A stretch of 64,000 nucleotides of DNA from Aphanomyces cochlioides (lineage: Eukaryota; Oomycota; Saprolegniomycetes; Saprolegniales; Verrucalvaceae): positions 496,001-560,000 of the forward strand of contig JAHQRK010000001.1 in assembly GCA_019828595.1 (NCBI GenBank), in the 5' to 3' direction. Below the pieces are notes generated by a model. It searched no databases. It was not told where the DNA came from and was given only the letters and a program-made list of their open reading frames with translations. The position numbers were made by a program, and so were the translations under genes. The stretch's first letter is position 1, and each line of letters starts with the position of its first letter. This document shows positions 10,954 through 20,558 of the stretch, one piece after another.

Positions 10954-11899
10954 ATGGGCGCTTCACCGAGATCTTCCACCCACGAGACCCAGCAAACCCC
11001 TGCAGCTACAACTGACGATGCTTGCTACAGACTGATCGCACAAATCATCCTCAAAGAAACCGTGAGCGGCCGGGACAGCAAGGGACATGTCTTTGGGCTC
11101 CAAGTCTTCGAAGGATCAAGCTTTCTCTCCTTAAAGGAGAAGCTGTGGTCCTTTGTTTTCGACTATATTCAACCACTAGCTCATTACACTGGTCTTCCGA
11201 AGGTGTGGTCAATTCAAACGACACTCCATCGATTGCAGACTTTGACATGTACGTGTCGTTCAAGCTCAACAAACAAGTCATACCAACAGAAGACAAGCTG
11301 AAAAAGCGATTGCTCAAAAACAAGAATGAGACCTTTACGGTTCTTATCTACAAATGGGGATTGAACATCAGATCGACTTCCGACTTGATGGAGTTCAGAA
11401 AGGCATGCATTGATCCTGTGAGCGTTGACCGCGCAGGAGCCGCTGATGAGCAACAACAACAAGAAATTGTCGAACAACTGCGTACGTATTGGGGTGAGCA
11501 TTATGAAGCGTTTGATGCCACCTGGCGTATGTGTGCAAGTCATATACACACGAAACGAGCCCAGCACAATGTCGCTCGTGAGATCCAACGACAAGTGGTG
11601 TTCATGCTCGTATTGCTGAGCTCGAGCAAAATACCAACATGGCAATGGACATTGTTGAGTCTTGTTTGGAAGATCATACAAGACTCATTTCGTATTGGAA
11701 AACCGCTGTTGAATCAATGGAGCTGCGATTTGACGCAATCAAGGAGTCGCTGGTTACAAAGAGAAGATGTTTGCAGTCTTTTGCCCGAGATTTACCGTGC
11801 CGCGATGATACTGCTGTTTTGTCATTGCACACAATTCCAAACCTACCCGAACTTGATCATGCTTTTGAAAATGACAACTATGACGATGAGAGAGCCTGA
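10954..11899 (+). CDS. Unrecognised protein encoded by a transposon, partner of the DD34E transposase
   Basis: Exons 10954-11191, 11239-11526 and 11583-11899 join through two canonical introns (47 and 56 nt, the second with a GTATGT donor) into a 280-residue protein with no internal stop. Both junctions are supported because reading on without splicing gives stops or abrupt loss of amphipathic pattern. I do not recognise the fold. The middle is basic (DKLKKRLLKNKNETF), a QQQQ run follows, and residues ~170-245 look like a coiled coil. It ends only 60 bp from the convergent transposase at 11960-13063, so it is probably an accessory DNA-binding or assembly protein of the same element (inference). 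Confidence 0.65.
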
Positions 11900-11959
11900 A
11901 CGTTGCAAAAAGTCGTAGACGGTTTTGATTGATTTGCGTTAACCTTAATCGTGATGATT

Positions 11960-13063
11960 TTATTCCTCACGTTCGTCAAAGTCGAGAAGCTCTTCAAGAT
12001 TTTCACTCATTGAATGGCGTTTTGCAGCACCAAACACTCTTGACACGTTCACTTTCCCCATACCCATGCCTTTTGTTGGGTCGAAGAAACTGTTGTTAGT
12101 CCATCCGCAATGTTGGAAAATCTTTGACATGTCAATCGTCTTGAATTGCTGCATTATTGTCAAAACAAACAAGAGCAGATTGTGTGTTTGACCATCGGCA
12201 TACTGACGTATCATGCTTCTCTTCGCCAACCCAAAAAGAAATTCCAATGGGTTGAAAAACGGGCAGTAAGCCGGCAAAAAAATCGGCACAATTCCAACGG
12301 ATCGCAGATAATTCACAATATCGGGGTGGCAATGAATTCTTGCTCCATCAAGAATCCAAATGGAGTCCTTGCTTGGATAAACTTGACATTGCTGGGCGTG
12401 CGTTTGACAGCATTTGATAAATTGAGCCCGGTCAAATGTGCCATCGGTGTGATAAACTCCGTCCAAACCATTTATACCGCACCAGCACAAGAGTGATACA
12501 CGGGGGCGCCGATTATACTCTCCACGATAAACCAATTTGGTTCCTTTCATGGCATATCCCCTTTTCCGCAACATTCCTTTATTGTCAAAGCTCACCTCGT
12601 CGAGGAAGAGGACATTCGAGTGACACCAATCAATAGATCCCAACTCCGTCACAAAGCGAAATATATCGCATTCTTTCACTTGTATCGCACGTCGTTCAAT
12701 AACTTTCCATGTCATACCAAAATCGTGCATGGTTTGCCAAATTGTTGAAATGGAGATCGTCTGGCGATATTCACGTTCGAATGCAAACTTCACTTCATCA
12801 AGAAAGGACAATGGTTTCGTTTGAAAGTAGCGAATCAACCATTCCCTTTGCTCCTTTGAAAACCGGGAAGAGTTTGTCTTGGACTGTCGCTCATAATGAC
12901 CAGTTTCTTCGTAACGCTTGATCCAATTCGCGATTGTCGATGGGTCTTTGTGAAACAACACAGCGAGACGAGTCTTGGAGACGTTCTTGTAGTAGTACAT
13001 GAACAATGCGTTGAGCACGGTGTTCGGAGAGGCATGCTGATGAGCGACAACGTCAAGTATCAT
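11960..13063 (-). CDS. Tc1/IS630-type DD34E transposase, intact
   Basis: This 367-residue cut-and-paste transposase is read from ATG at 13061-13063; the open frame extends upstream without another ATG. Residues ~1-115 carry homeodomain-like HTH motifs (VSKTRLAVLFHKDPSTIANW, then a Ser/Arg linker). The catalytic domain has LFLDEVSFD (first D), WILDGARIHCH (second D) and FNPLEFLFG (E). The second D and the E are 34 residues apart, the classic DD34E arrangement, and the PAYCPFFNPLE block is typical of the DDE_3 superfamily. No stop or shift interrupts it, so it may be active. TA-flanked terminal repeats were not resolved; weakly similar AT-rich inverted segments lie near 10790-10840 and 13150-13200. 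Confidence 0.85.
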   Translation of the reverse strand: MILDVVAHQHASPNTVLNALFMYYYKNVSKTRLAVLFHKDPSTIANWIKRYEETGHYERQSKTNSSRFSKEQREWLIRYFQTKPLSFLDEVKFAFEREYRQTISISTIWQTMHDFGMTWKVIERRAIQVKECDIFRFVTELGSIDWCHSNVLFLDEVSFDNKGMLRKRGYAMKGTKLVYRGEYNRRPRVSLLCWCGINGLDGVYHTDGTFDRAQFIKCCQTHAQQCQVYPSKDSIWILDGARIHCHPDIVNYLRSVGIVPIFLPAYCPFFNPLEFLFGLAKRSMIRQYADGQTHNLLLFVLTIMQQFKTIDMSKIFQHCGWTNNSFFDPTKGMGMGKVNVSRVFGAAKRHSMSENLEELLDFDEREE

Positions 13064-13398
13064 TGTCTTGTCCTTCAGTACGAGCGGCGGGAGAGTGAAT
13101 GGAAATTTACACGGAAATTCCGGATAACAATGCTTCAAATCGATTTTATTTATTGATCAAATCAATAGCAAAGTCGAATTTTGGCTCAAAAAGACAATAT
13201 CTTGTTAAAAAGATTATCTAATTGAGTGGCAGAAAGCTTGCCGATAATTTATCTGACTGGCTGCTAGCCACCGATTATTTATCAAAGCGATCCTCGATAC
13301 TTGTACATATCGTTCACATTTGACAATATCCCCTCTCTCAATGCCGGCACGCGATCTCATCGCCTTCTACTTCACAAAAGTGTGCCCAACGGGCTATA

Positions 13399-13477
13399 AG
13401 TGCAAGATATGCAACACTACAAGAACCAGATCCAGAGCCGCTGGGTCTAGTTCTTGTAGTGTTGCATATCTTGCACT
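13399..13477. repeat. 79-nt near-perfect hairpin (32-bp arms)
   Basis: Arms 13399-13430 and 13446-13477 are reverse complements with a single mismatch. The enclosed 15 nt adds four more pairs (ccag/ctgg) around a 5-nt loop. No gene overlaps it. It could be a minimal foldback MITE or a structured RNA locus. Confidence 0.8.
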
Positions 13478-13761
13478 GTCGCGCCACCGCTTTGACTCGT
13501 TGATAAGCTTCTTGCTTGTCCCACACAGCACTTCACGATGTTGTGTCGCGTCGAGGTCTTGTTGCTGCCTCACACGGAGGCCGCAGAGCGTCTTGTCGCG
13601 GTCTTTTGATCAATGAGAAAATGCTGAATCCAACTTGCATTCGTTTCATTTTAAGGTTGCAAAGATACAAACTACTTCGAAGTAATTTTTCTACCGTATT
13701 TGCCGTACTTCTGCACCTACGAATTTTCATCGTTGAGTTGCACCTAACGGCAAAAATTAAC

Positions 13762-14195
13762 TACCGTATTTCGGGTGGAGCTATAACTAATAATTTGTCT
13801 TCAAATCCCACTCTTTTTAGTTATAGATCCACCCAAAATCGATGAGGCAAAATGTTTTTGAGAAAGGCAGTGATTGGTAGAAATTTTGTCTCATTCAGTG
13901 GCTAACTCTCCTGTTGTCTCTCATGCCCGCGTCAGCCAGTCACCGCAAACTTCATGGCATGTGCACGATCTCGTGCTAGCTCCGCTTGAAACACCAACGA
14001 TGTCTACCTTCTTCAAATCTATGATTTCGTTCTCTGAAGACAAATGCATTAATTGGCTATAATACAGCCAATCACAAAAAATTTAGTTACAGATCCGTCC
14101 GAAACATGGCACTGCAAATGTTCTCCATTTCTCAGAAATTTAGTTATAGCTCCAACCCAGGAAAAAGTAGTTATAGATCCACCCGAAATACGGTA
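13762..14195. mobile_element. 434-bp MITE nested in the 1.75-kb element
   Basis: The ends 13762-13789 (taccgtatttcgggtggagc...) and 14168-14195 (inverted) match at 27 of 28 bases. Two more internal half-copies of the tagttatagatccaccc block occur near 13818 and 14092. Its first ten bases, taccgtattt, equal those of the surrounding element, suggesting the same transposase mobilises both. TA flanks both ends. Confidence 0.75.
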
Positions 14196-15391
14196 CATTG
14201 TATGGTTGAAAGATTTCAGGATTTACCGATGAGTTGCACCTATTCCCTCTTGATTGGACAGAAATCAGCCTATCATGATGCTCAACTGAGAAAAAGTATT
14301 GGCATCTGCGTCGATCCCTTTGAAATGGAACTACGTGCGGTCGATGTCGTCGGCGTTTCTTGGCGACTTCGTTTAGCCATGAGGTCAAAGGCAACGAACG
14401 AGAACTGGCTGGTGGAGTGAACACACCATGACCGTTTCGACAAGATATCACACTGTGGATCACACCAGTTTCTACTGGTTAAAATTAAGAAAATTCCCAA
14501 AGTCTCGAGTCCCTCTTGAGATGGAAAGAAGTTATTTGAATATCGTTCTGTTGGATTTCTAATGAGCTGCATCACATAGAGAGTACATAATGCACACATG
14601 AGGATCGTTTTTGTCAAGAATTTGCGGCTATGAAGTCGTCTGGTCACTATTTTTTGGAGAATAGAATGAATTATCTTAGCCGATTTTCTGCTCCAACGTC
14701 CTTAACAAACATCAGTGCTGTGATAGATTACTAGGCCAGGATAAGAAAGGTTAGCACACAACAACAATTTTGTGTGCGTATGACGAGTATTTCTTTTAAA
14801 CAAGCGCTAGCAAAGCTGACTACGAATCTTGCACCTAATACTGCTCTCTCTAAACTAATGAACAACCCCGTATTTCAACACGGAAAGGAACATGCTGTCT
14901 GAACTAAATGATTAAAGCAATCGCATTGTTACAAAATCAGGAACTCTATGGTTGAGACGCCTGCATTTCTGTGGTAGAAGCGGAAACGATAAAAAGCAGC
15001 GCCGCGCTTCGCGCGGTGCTCCTGAGCTGAGAAAACAAGGCATACTCATAGGCGCATTAGACGAATGCACTACCGTTGTTTAGGATCTCACTGGCGTGGC
15101 ATGGACTTAGAACAGCCTTGTATGATATTTGTATGTGGTGTGACAAGTGTGATTTCCATACAAAATGACTCGCAGGAGAAATCACACCGTGGATCACACT
15201 TGAGTGTGATAAATACCTCATCAAATACCTCAATGATGCAGACTTTTTAGCTAGTTTCGACCAATCAAATACTACAACCTTGGTGTGATTTTGTCGATAA
15301 CATCACGATGGAATATCAGTCTATTTCAACCAATGAAACGCTAGAATGTAGAAGTGAAGCATCTTCCAATTTATCGTTGACTTGCACTTAA
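14196..15391. other. Interior of the 1.75-kb element, no gene seen
   Basis: This stretch has no supported gene. It includes two direct copies of a tgtggatcacac block (about 14453 and 15190) and other short TGTGA-rich repeats. The reading frames are short and overlap on both strands. Confidence 0.4.
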
Positions 15392-15618
15392 CATTTGATA
15401 ATTTGATGACATTTTCATAGGTGCAGAAGTACGACAAATACGGTAGATATGCACCAATCATATAACGATATGGTACATTCCTCAAAACAATGAAACAGAT
15501 AATCTTATCTTCCTTTATACAAAAGATAACCTACCGTCTGACACATCCTTCGCAAGATAGTCTATCGGGATTGCCAGCAAAGGGAAGATCACAAAAGATT
15601 ATATTGTTCCCAAGCCTG

Positions 15619-15812
15619 CTTGCGAGCATTCGTCCATGCCCTCACGTTTGATGTCGGTCACAAGACGCCCTTTGGACAATGGAAAGACCGTCTCGCCGCC
15701 TTCTTCCACGTCGTTCAGGTACAAGAAGAGTGTCAGGAAGCGATTCGGATCGGCGTGTTGTATTTTGGACGGGATCGTGTACTGAAACAAATCCGTTTCG
15801 TCCATGCTTCGA
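15619..15812 (-). pseudogene. Prolyl 4-hydroxylase relic B, 5' half of exon 3
   Basis: Minus-strand reading gives DLFQYTIPSKIQHADPNRF, LYLNDVEEGGETVFPLS and ERLV-like sequence up to GMDECSQ, where the hAT-like element interrupts. The right copy of CTTGCGAG is at 15619-15626. Upstream (above 15812) a ~10-bp deletion and then direct fusion to repeated P4H intergenic flank show that exons 1 and 2 were lost by recombination. It continues in 10455-10750. Confidence 0.85.
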
Positions 15813-16104
15813 CAGTCCCCAATGACCGTCTTGGGAGAGAGGAGATGCACAAGAAGCAGCGCCGACTCGTTGCCTTATCATCTACGTGAAAACATCCAGC
15901 TGCGGAAGCGCCCCTTTTAAGACGGCTGCCTCATCTCGTCACGGACAATCGCGACTGTTCGAGTCGTCTGTTGTGATTCGTGGATGAAGGTGACATGGAC
16001 TCTTGTGCTGTGCACTGCGATGAGATGCTGGTCAATCCCAGTCAACTGCTTCGAACAGTTTATTCCCATGGTGTTCTTCAGTTGGTGACGCGGCTTGGGA
16101 AGTC
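15813..16104. repeat. Copy of P4H intergenic flank
   Basis: The block ctcgggagagaNNagatgca with caagaagcagcgccgactcg recurs at about 20145-20180 and 26705-26755, and the cgtctgttgtgatt block recurs near 16705 and 27288. It is duplicated non-coding DNA of the array. Confidence 0.6.
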
Positions 16105-16312
16105 TCATGAATCTGTTTCCCCCTTGTCGTGGATAACATCGTCTTCACTGGTGTCATCGTTGGAGGTTGCAACCTCGTGGGAGACTAAAGCGCTCGTGCC
16201 TTCTTCTGCGTCCATGCTCCACATGAACAAGTCGGCCCCGACTACAACTCAAGCGTCAGCAACGACACATTCAACCTCTCAGTGACGTGCATTCGACTCC
16301 TTTCGCGTCTGT
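16105..16312 (-). pseudogene. Prolyl 4-hydroxylase relic C, exon 4 and exon 3 edge
   Basis: Minus-strand exon 4 (16105 to about 16241) encodes GADLFMWSMDAEEGTSA and ends at the same TGA position as the intact copies. The preceding intron is recognisable, but its donor reads GC instead of GT. Only the last few codons of exon 3 remain before similarity is lost near 16312. It is a 3' gene end left by unequal exchange. Confidence 0.75.
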
Positions 16313-16639
16313 CATTGAACTCAAAACATCGCACGAAGAAAACCTCTCGTTGAGCATGAAGATTCATGTGACATCAACGGCGTGTCCGTGGCTCGTAAAT
16401 TTGTCAACTCGGCGACTCATACGTATCAGCTTATCTACGTCATCCAGCGCGGCAATCCCATGTGGAAACCTGGCAAACTGCCTATCAATTGTGTCGATTC
16501 TGGCGGTAACACTGTCGTGGATGGACGCCAACAGCTCGACATTGGACAAAGATGTCACACAAAGACTCGTTGCTTCTGCATGTTTCATCCTGATGGCAAT
16601 CTGTGCCAAGAGCAGCCAGCTACTCCTCGCCGCTCAGGA

Positions 16640-17090
16640 CGAGGATGTATCGATCGAGAGGGAAGCGACTCTCACCCCCTTGCAAGATGGCGTCTGTCCT
16701 TGTCACGGACAATCGGTTCGTCTGTTGTGATTGTTGGGTGAAGGGGACATGGAGCTCCCACGACCACACACCAAGTTGTCGGTTTGGTCGGCTGTCTTGC
16801 GATGGATTGCTGCTCAATTGCCTGCCAATAGATTCATTTCCATAGTGTTGAATCGATGGCTGTCATTCGTCGCAGAGAATGCAAACTCCAGATCGACATG
16901 GACAAGATGGAATCGAGCGAACGTGTCAGAACGATTTGACACCGAACGGAGCGCAAAGTGCGAAGAGACGATGATGACGACGGTAGAATGGAAGGAGACA
17001 ATGAAGTTACGCTCGAACTACTGAAGATAGATTGGATGCACGACATCGAGACGGCTCTTCCGTGCATTGGGAAGTCAAGTCTCAAGGTGC
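16640..17090. repeat. 3' flank of P4H copy 2, shared with copies 3 and 4
   Basis: This segment is similar to 20320-20558 and 27285-27521 (shared blocks: cgtctgttgtgattgttgg, aacgatttgacancgaa, gaactattgaaggga, gatgcacaacatcaaga). Together these show the duplicated unit includes about 0.4 kb downstream of each gene. Confidence 0.7.
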
Positions 17091-19325
17091 TCATGAATTT
17101 GTTTCCTCCTGGTCGACGTTGGCATCATCTGCACTCAAGTCTTCGTCGGAGGCTGCAACCTCGTCGAAGGCCATGGCGCTCGTGCCTTCTTCAGCGTCCA
17201 TGTTCCACATGAACAAGTTGGCCCCATCTACAGGCAAGAGTCAGCAACAACATATTCAACCTCTCATAGACGTACATTTGACTCCTTTCGCAGGAGGACA
17301 TCCACCGTGATTGCTCATGGGATCGAGTTCATTCTCACCCGTCTGGGAGTAGAACAACGCGGCGTGAAGCTTCAGTGGTGGAACTGCAAGCCCTTCCGAG
17401 CATTCATCCATCCCAGTCCGTTCAATGTCCGTCACGAGACGCTCTTTGGACAATGGAAAGACCGTCTCGCCGCCTTCCTCCACGTCATTCAGGTACAAGA
17501 AGAGCGTCAGGAAGCGATTTGGATCGGCGTGTTGTATCTTGGACGGAATCGTGTACTGAAACAAGTCTGTTCCAGCGCGTTTCGTCCATGCTTCAACAGC
17601 CAACTCGAAGATCTCAAAGTGATCTCGTGCGCCTTGGACAAGCGAGTCATCTTCATGCGCATGTGCTGTCAAATACTCTTCAAGCTCATCCGACAGCGCG
17701 ACATTCTCGTAGTCGGTCATAATGTACGACATAAGCTACAACAACACAGTCAGACAGATTTACTCCCAACGGCAAAAAGGAGTACATGATGCTGAAAGTC
17801 CAAACTGAACGACGGGTAGTCAATCCCATTGGGTTGGACGTTCTCTGGCGCCGAGTCTCCTAGTTGAGCGACGCGATCTTTCGCCCATCGGATCCATCGA
17901 AAGTAGTGCGATGCGCCATTCGCTTCAAGCTGCGGCAACCTACTCCACACATTCCATGAGACATCAACGTTGAAGATTGCACTACATTGCTTCCGTGTCT
18001 GAAATCTCCGCGATGTCTTCCCAAGCGTGGATGATGTCAACAAGGATGCCGTCGAAGCCATTGAGCAGCGATTCCATCACGTCTTCCGCCTTCATCTCGA
18101 TGCTTTCGTCAATCCATTCGGCGAACTCGGACTTCCCACGATTGGCGAAGTAGTCTGGTTTCAACTCCCTGAAGACTTGCAGCATCGTGAGCTGCAACGT
18201 CAAGTTTTGGAACTCAGGGAAGAGCTCACCACCAGGCAAAACGAGCGGCTTTGCATGCTCCGGCGGTGACGTCCTGAGCATCTCGCCGACTGCATCGCAC
18301 CAGACTTTGTATCTATCATATGCAGCCTCGCCAGTCGTCTTGCCGAGGAACTTCTTGTGCTCAAAGTAGTCTTCGTGCTTGCGAAAGAACTGACCAGCTT
18401 CATACCTCACAAGCTGAAGTTGCTCAACAAACGAAGGACTTGGAAGCCGCGTGAGATTCGCACCGCGGACCATGAACTGCCGCGCGAAGATGCTGTCGTT
18501 GAAGTACGTCGTGAAGCTCGTCCGTACTTCGTCGGCGTCTCCTTGATCACCATTGTAGTCCACGACGGAAGAGCGTTCGAGTTTCTCCATGCCGTGTGTG
18601 ATGATCGCTTCCGCTTCCTCGGCAGTGAAAAAGCCCTCAACATCGTAAACCAACGGAGACAACGACAACGTCGTCATCGTCACGCCATCAACAGTTCGCT
18701 TGTGGCCCACTCGAATGCCAGGCCAGACCCACAGTTGAAAGTCCATGAGGATGTAGGCCAGTCGCTCGACGTCTAGCTCTTCTGCCGTCGTGATAGCATG
18801 ACCCATGCTGTTGTACAGACGAAGACCGTTCGGGAAGTAGTCTGGGTTGGCGCCAAGCGCAGCGGCAGCAGTCGCAGTGAGTGAGTGCAGGCAGTTGTCG
18901 CCACTGTCCTTGGACCATTCCATGACGACTCCATCGTTCTGGCCATTGAACATCATGAGGACTTTATTGTTGCGACGGAAGGTATCAGCTTGGCCAAGTG
19001 CTGTCTCGACATGGACACTCTCTTCAAGGATGGTCTGTGGTGCTGTACACTCTGCCGCGCTGTCCAGCAGTCGTCGAGGTTCCATTTGAACCAGCACGCT
19101 CTCGTACTTGTCCGTCCTCTTGGCAAAGATGTCAGTCGTGGTGTCCAAGGTCGCACTCGTCGTGCTCAGCGTGGTCGCATTGTGTGCGTTGTGAATGCCG
19201 ATGATTAAAGCGATGAGAGCGACGATGAGGACAAGCGGGACACTGAAGAGAGTGCTTCCGTTCGACTGTACTTTGTCCTCTTGCGTCCTCTTTGGCTGCC
19301 TGCCGCTCGTATCGTGTCGCGCCAT
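17091..19325 (-). CDS. Membrane-anchored prolyl 4-hydroxylase, copy 2
   Basis: Exons 17986-19325, 17786-17939, 17276-17735 and 17091-17227 join through three GT-AG introns (46, 50, 48 nt) into 696 residues. It is a Fe(II)/2-oxoglutarate dioxygenase that should hydroxylate proline in secretory proteins. A single transmembrane helix (residues ~28-46) makes it type II. The catalytic fold starts near residue 228 (VYDVEGFF), with HxD at His317/Asp319 (HEDYF). After an unusually long ~250-residue helical insert comes RFLTLFLYLNDVEEGGETVF, then distal His641 (SNHGG) and Lys651. The tail is acidic. The start was chosen because MARH/MACH is conserved among copies; an in-frame ATG 48 nt upstream is possible. 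From exon 4 to the end of exon 1 it looks identical to copy 4. Confidence 0.9.
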
Positions 19326-19442
19326 CCTTCTTGGATGCAGAGAAACCCACTTTGTCAACATGCAAGGTCCCATCACAGACGGTATGTGACGACATGGGTG
19401 AACTGAACAACCATGTGGAATACTCGCAGAGCTCCCGCGACT

Positions 19443-20125
19443 CCCCCCTCAAATAATAATTCCAAAAAAATATATTTTTCATCAATGAATAAAATAGATA
19501 AAAGTAAACGCTCCAAATGAATAATGCAATAGCAAATTCATGCAAAATAGATAATTCGCTAAAGATGAATAATTTACGATATTTTTACCCAATCATTATT
19601 AAGGAACGAGCAATTTTAGCCAATCAAAAACAAAAAATCAAAGCTTAGCGAAGAAGCGGTTCAAATCGGCCCATGCGGATGATACACTGTATGTACCCAG
19701 ACTGCCGCTTCATACGTCCAACATGTGTGAACGTCTATTTTCCCTAACCAAATGGGCCCTCTCTGACCGCCATCGTGGAATTTCTCCGCAGACATTCGAG
19801 CAGCAGATATTTTTGAAAGAAAACGCTGAGCTATGGGGCATATGTGATGTCCAAGAGATCATGGAGAAGGAACAAGAGTAAGCCGAATGCTCAATGCGAT
19901 GTGCAAGAGATCATCAAGAAGGAACAGGCGTAAGCTCAATGCATAATACACATTCCATGTTTTGATTGAATTACTCGAATAACTTACTCTAGAGCAAGCT
20001 CATGGGAAATGAATAATTCCTGAATATCCTATGGAGAGTAAGTGATTCGCCTCCTCGTCGTGAAGGAATGAACAGTCTAATCAGCTCACGGTGAAGAATA
20101 GGTTTGGAATAGTATTTTGAGGGGG
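19443..20125. mobile_element. 683-bp MITE with ACT target duplication, upstream of P4H copy 2
   Basis: The left end ccccctcaaataataattcc and the inverted right end ccccctcaaaatactattcc form imperfect ~20-bp terminal repeats. ACT lies directly outside both ends (19440-19442 and 20126-20128). The paralogous flank near 26690-26700 (gcgactcgccatgg) represents the empty site, which fixes the boundaries. A 3-bp duplication points to a PIF/Harbinger-type source. No coding capacity. Confidence 0.75.
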
Positions 20126-20558
20126 ACTGCCCATGGCCGTCTCGGGAGAGAGCAAATCTTCAAAAAGCAGCACCGACTCGTTGCTTGTCCGTCATCCTGA
20201 AGGCTATCTAACGTTATGAGAGAACAGCCGGCTCATGCTCGCCGCTCAGGGTGAGGGATATACTTGCGATACGGGGACATAGACCCTCCATGTCCCTGGA
20301 TCGCAAGTGTACTGTATCCGTCGTCTGTTGTAATTGTTGGCCAAACCGAGTTGTCGGTTTGGTCGGAAGCTCCATGTCAGCATGGGAAACGTCGTTGGGC
20401 GATTTGACAGCGAACGGAGCACAAAGCACGATAAGAGGAGATGGCAATGATGTTAGAATTAATGGAGATTGAACTCACTATTGAACTATTGAAGGGAAGA
20501 TAGTTAGGATGCACAACATCAAGACGGTTCTTCAGGAGGTGATGCGTCTTGGCAAATC
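20126..20558. repeat. P4H intergenic flank downstream of copy 3
   Basis: This is similar to 15813-16104 and 26700-26790 on its left part and to 16640-17090 and 27285-27521 on its right part. It contains an 18-nt inverted pair near 20258-20312 (tacttgcgat...gggacat / atgtccctgg-type). No gene. Confidence 0.6.

Larger units (their letters stand above)
13692..15445. mobile_element. 1.75-kb non-autonomous element with TA-type ends
   Basis: The left end taccgtatttgccgtacttc and the inverted right end taccgtatttgtcgtacttc match over 27 bases with one mismatch, continuing more loosely into a tgcacct...tcatc block. TA occurs at both outer edges, so the duplication is probably TA, as for Tc1/mariner elements. 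It contains the smaller element at 13762-14195 and direct repeats of a cgttga(g/c)ttgcac block. No coding capacity was recognised; it lies inside the hAT-like element. Confidence 0.7.
10751..15618. mobile_element. 4868-bp composite element with hAT-like ends, flanked by 8-bp TSD
   Basis: The left end caggcttgggaaaaaatata and the inverted right end caggcttgggaacaatataa form a ~20-bp terminal inverted repeat with few mismatches. Immediately outside, CTTGCGAG occurs at 10743-10750 and 15619-15626. Deleting the element and one copy of this 8-mer rejoins a P4H exon in frame (DECSQGLAV), so the insertion is real. An 8-bp duplication with CAGG-type ends is the hAT signature. No hAT transposase was found inside. 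The interior holds a convergent gene pair with a DD34E transposase, a hairpin and nested MITEs, so the element is non-autonomous, composite or mis-assigned. Confidence 0.8.

Noticed and set aside
17307..17789. 160-residue plus-strand frame identical at 17307 and 27738
   Set aside because: Its identity between copies reflects the duplicated P4H exons on the other strand; reading across introns of the real gene shows it is a shadow.
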